Position numbers and translations under genes: made by a program. Of a stretch of 64,000 nucleotides of DNA, positions 62,859 through 64,000 are shown one piece after another. This DNA comes from Metopolophium dirhodum (taxonomy: Eukaryota > Arthropoda > Insecta > Hemiptera > Aphididae), in NCBI RefSeq assembly GCF_019925205.1, contig NC_083560.1:38672270-38736269 (forward strand), given 5' to 3'. The first letter of the stretch is position 1. Each line of letters starts with the position of its first letter. A model generated the notes under the pieces. The model saw only the letters and a program-made list of their open reading frames with translations. It made no database searches and had not been told where the DNA came from.

Positions 62859-63390
62859 TTGGATTTATATAAATCTATAAGCCATGTTTTAATCATAAAT
62901 GCATAAATTATCACGTTGAACAGTGGGGGAACTTTGTTTGTATATTATATATACTTATTACCCACTAAATCTATGTTAAGGTATTGTAATGCACATTTAA
63001 AATTGACCAAATTAGCCATTTCAGTTATATTTGTTTTATGTCGACACAACATCAGGGATCCTTGGTGGTAGACAATATTATATTAAACGGCCGTATTTAG
63101 GATAATATTATGTCGATACTTAAAGTAACGCAGAACCCGAAAACCGAAAACCGTTTATGAAACATCGACGAGCATAAAAGAAATTATTTAATTATTATAT
63201 TTATTTTATTTTAAAAATAATAGCTAATATCCGACAATTAACTAAATTTAGTTTTGGTTTTGGTTTTGGTTATGTAAAAGTACAAATGTATAATGTACAC
63301 TGAAATTATTAACATATTTTGATTTTTCCCTGAAGTGACGACGTCGCTGTCGTCGAACGCCGATACCAATAACAATCTATATAATATCAT
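62859..63390. other. Intergenic DNA after the carotenoid exons
   Basis: No clear poly(A) signal stands out. Near 63135-63280 the words AACCCGAAAACCGAAAACCG and TTTTGGTTTTGGTTTTGG lie in opposite sense and resemble the hAT-like text at 34540-34690. Confidence 0.4.
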
Positions 63391-63888
63391 AGCTATCACA
63401 CCAAAAACATTTCGTTATAACTCCGTGTAAAAAAAAAGCCTAAGTTAAAAAAATAAATAAATGTAGTAATGATTAAATCTTTAAAAGACACGATATAACA
63501 TGGGAACTAAGTAAAATGCAATTTTATAACATTACAAATACCTATGATGACAAATAGGATCAATTATGTTAATGTTAAATACTTAGTCAACATATTGTTA
63601 ATACATTATTAATTACGAAAAATACTATAGTGGTTACTTAATTGTATTTATTCAAGTGTATATTTCTACGTCCTGCCAAATAGTTAAACAATATGTTGAC
63701 TAAGTATTACAATTGATCCTAATCGTCATCATAGGTATTTGTAATATTATAAAATGTCATTTTACTTAGTTTCCATATTATATCATGTCTTGTAAAGATT
63801 TAATCGTTACTAATATTATTATTTTTTTTATTTAACTTTATTTTACACAGAGTTATAACAAAGTGTTTTTGGTGTGATAATATAAGCT
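63391..63888. mobile_element. Foldback MITE, arms about 200 bp
   Basis: AGCTATCACACCAAAAACAT on the left returns inverted as GTGTTTTTGGTGTGATAATA on the right. Pairing continues through GTTATAACTC, ATTTAATC..., ATAACATTACAAATACCTAT, GATCAATT and TACTTAGTCAACATATTGTT. A spacer of about 95 bp separates the arms. There is no coding content. Confidence 0.75.
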
Positions 63889-63925
63889 ATTTTTTTATGA
63901 AATAAGTCGCGATGTTATTTGACTG

Positions 63926-63929
<4 letters not shown>

Positions 63930-63981
<52 letters not shown>
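63930..63981. repeat. (AAT)n microsatellite
   Basis: About 17 uninterrupted TAA/AAT units. Shorter runs of the same motif occur at about 50008-50031 and 50980-51008. Confidence 0.9.
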
Positions 63982-64000
63982 CCATATTGTTTTCATGTGG

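Overview
The window looks like nuclear DNA of an aphid or a close relative (Sternorrhyncha). It is very AT-rich, its genes have short GT-AG introns, and it is crowded with hAT, Helitron, MULE, Harbinger, pogo-like and foldback elements. It also carries pieces of the fused lycopene cyclase / phytoene synthase gene, which aphids are known to have acquired from fungi. No bacterial operons, CRISPR arrays, rRNA or tRNA genes were seen.

Layout. 1-0.25 kb: end of a decayed MULE transposase (minus). 0.3-5.2 kb: repeats, with a 418-bp Helitron-like element. 5.2-11.4 kb: a complete KDM4-type histone demethylase (plus; JmjN, JmjC, PHD, extended PHD, two Tudor folds; about 16 coding exons). One linker exon of this gene is present twice, with a transposon between the copies. 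12.8-16.7 kb: hAT remnants and a TTAA-flanked foldback element. 17.0-17.8 kb: an intact TMBIM/Lifeguard (BAX inhibitor-1 family) membrane protein (minus, two coding exons). 18-33 kb: repeats, three short satellite-like arrays, a decayed errantivirus-type env, and LINE pieces. 33.4-35.7 kb: broken exons 1-2 of a carotenoid cyclase/synthase (minus). 36-62 kb: mostly nested transposons and foldback elements. 62.1-62.9 kb: intact final two exons of a carotenoid cyclase/synthase (plus).

The most notable point is the carotenoid locus. The minus-strand fragment supplies the cyclase domain and the first Asp-rich motif of the synthase. The plus-strand fragment supplies the second Asp-rich motif and the C-terminus. 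The two do not overlap in content and lie about 28 kb apart in opposite orientation, as an inversion breaking one gene would leave them. However, the first half is disabled (two frameshifts and a stop) while the second half is open, which fits two separate copies at least as well. An assembly error is also possible. KDM4 and TMBIM are ordinary housekeeping genes with no evident functional link to the carotenoid pieces. All exon joins are inferred from reading frame and splice signals only; no alignment was run.
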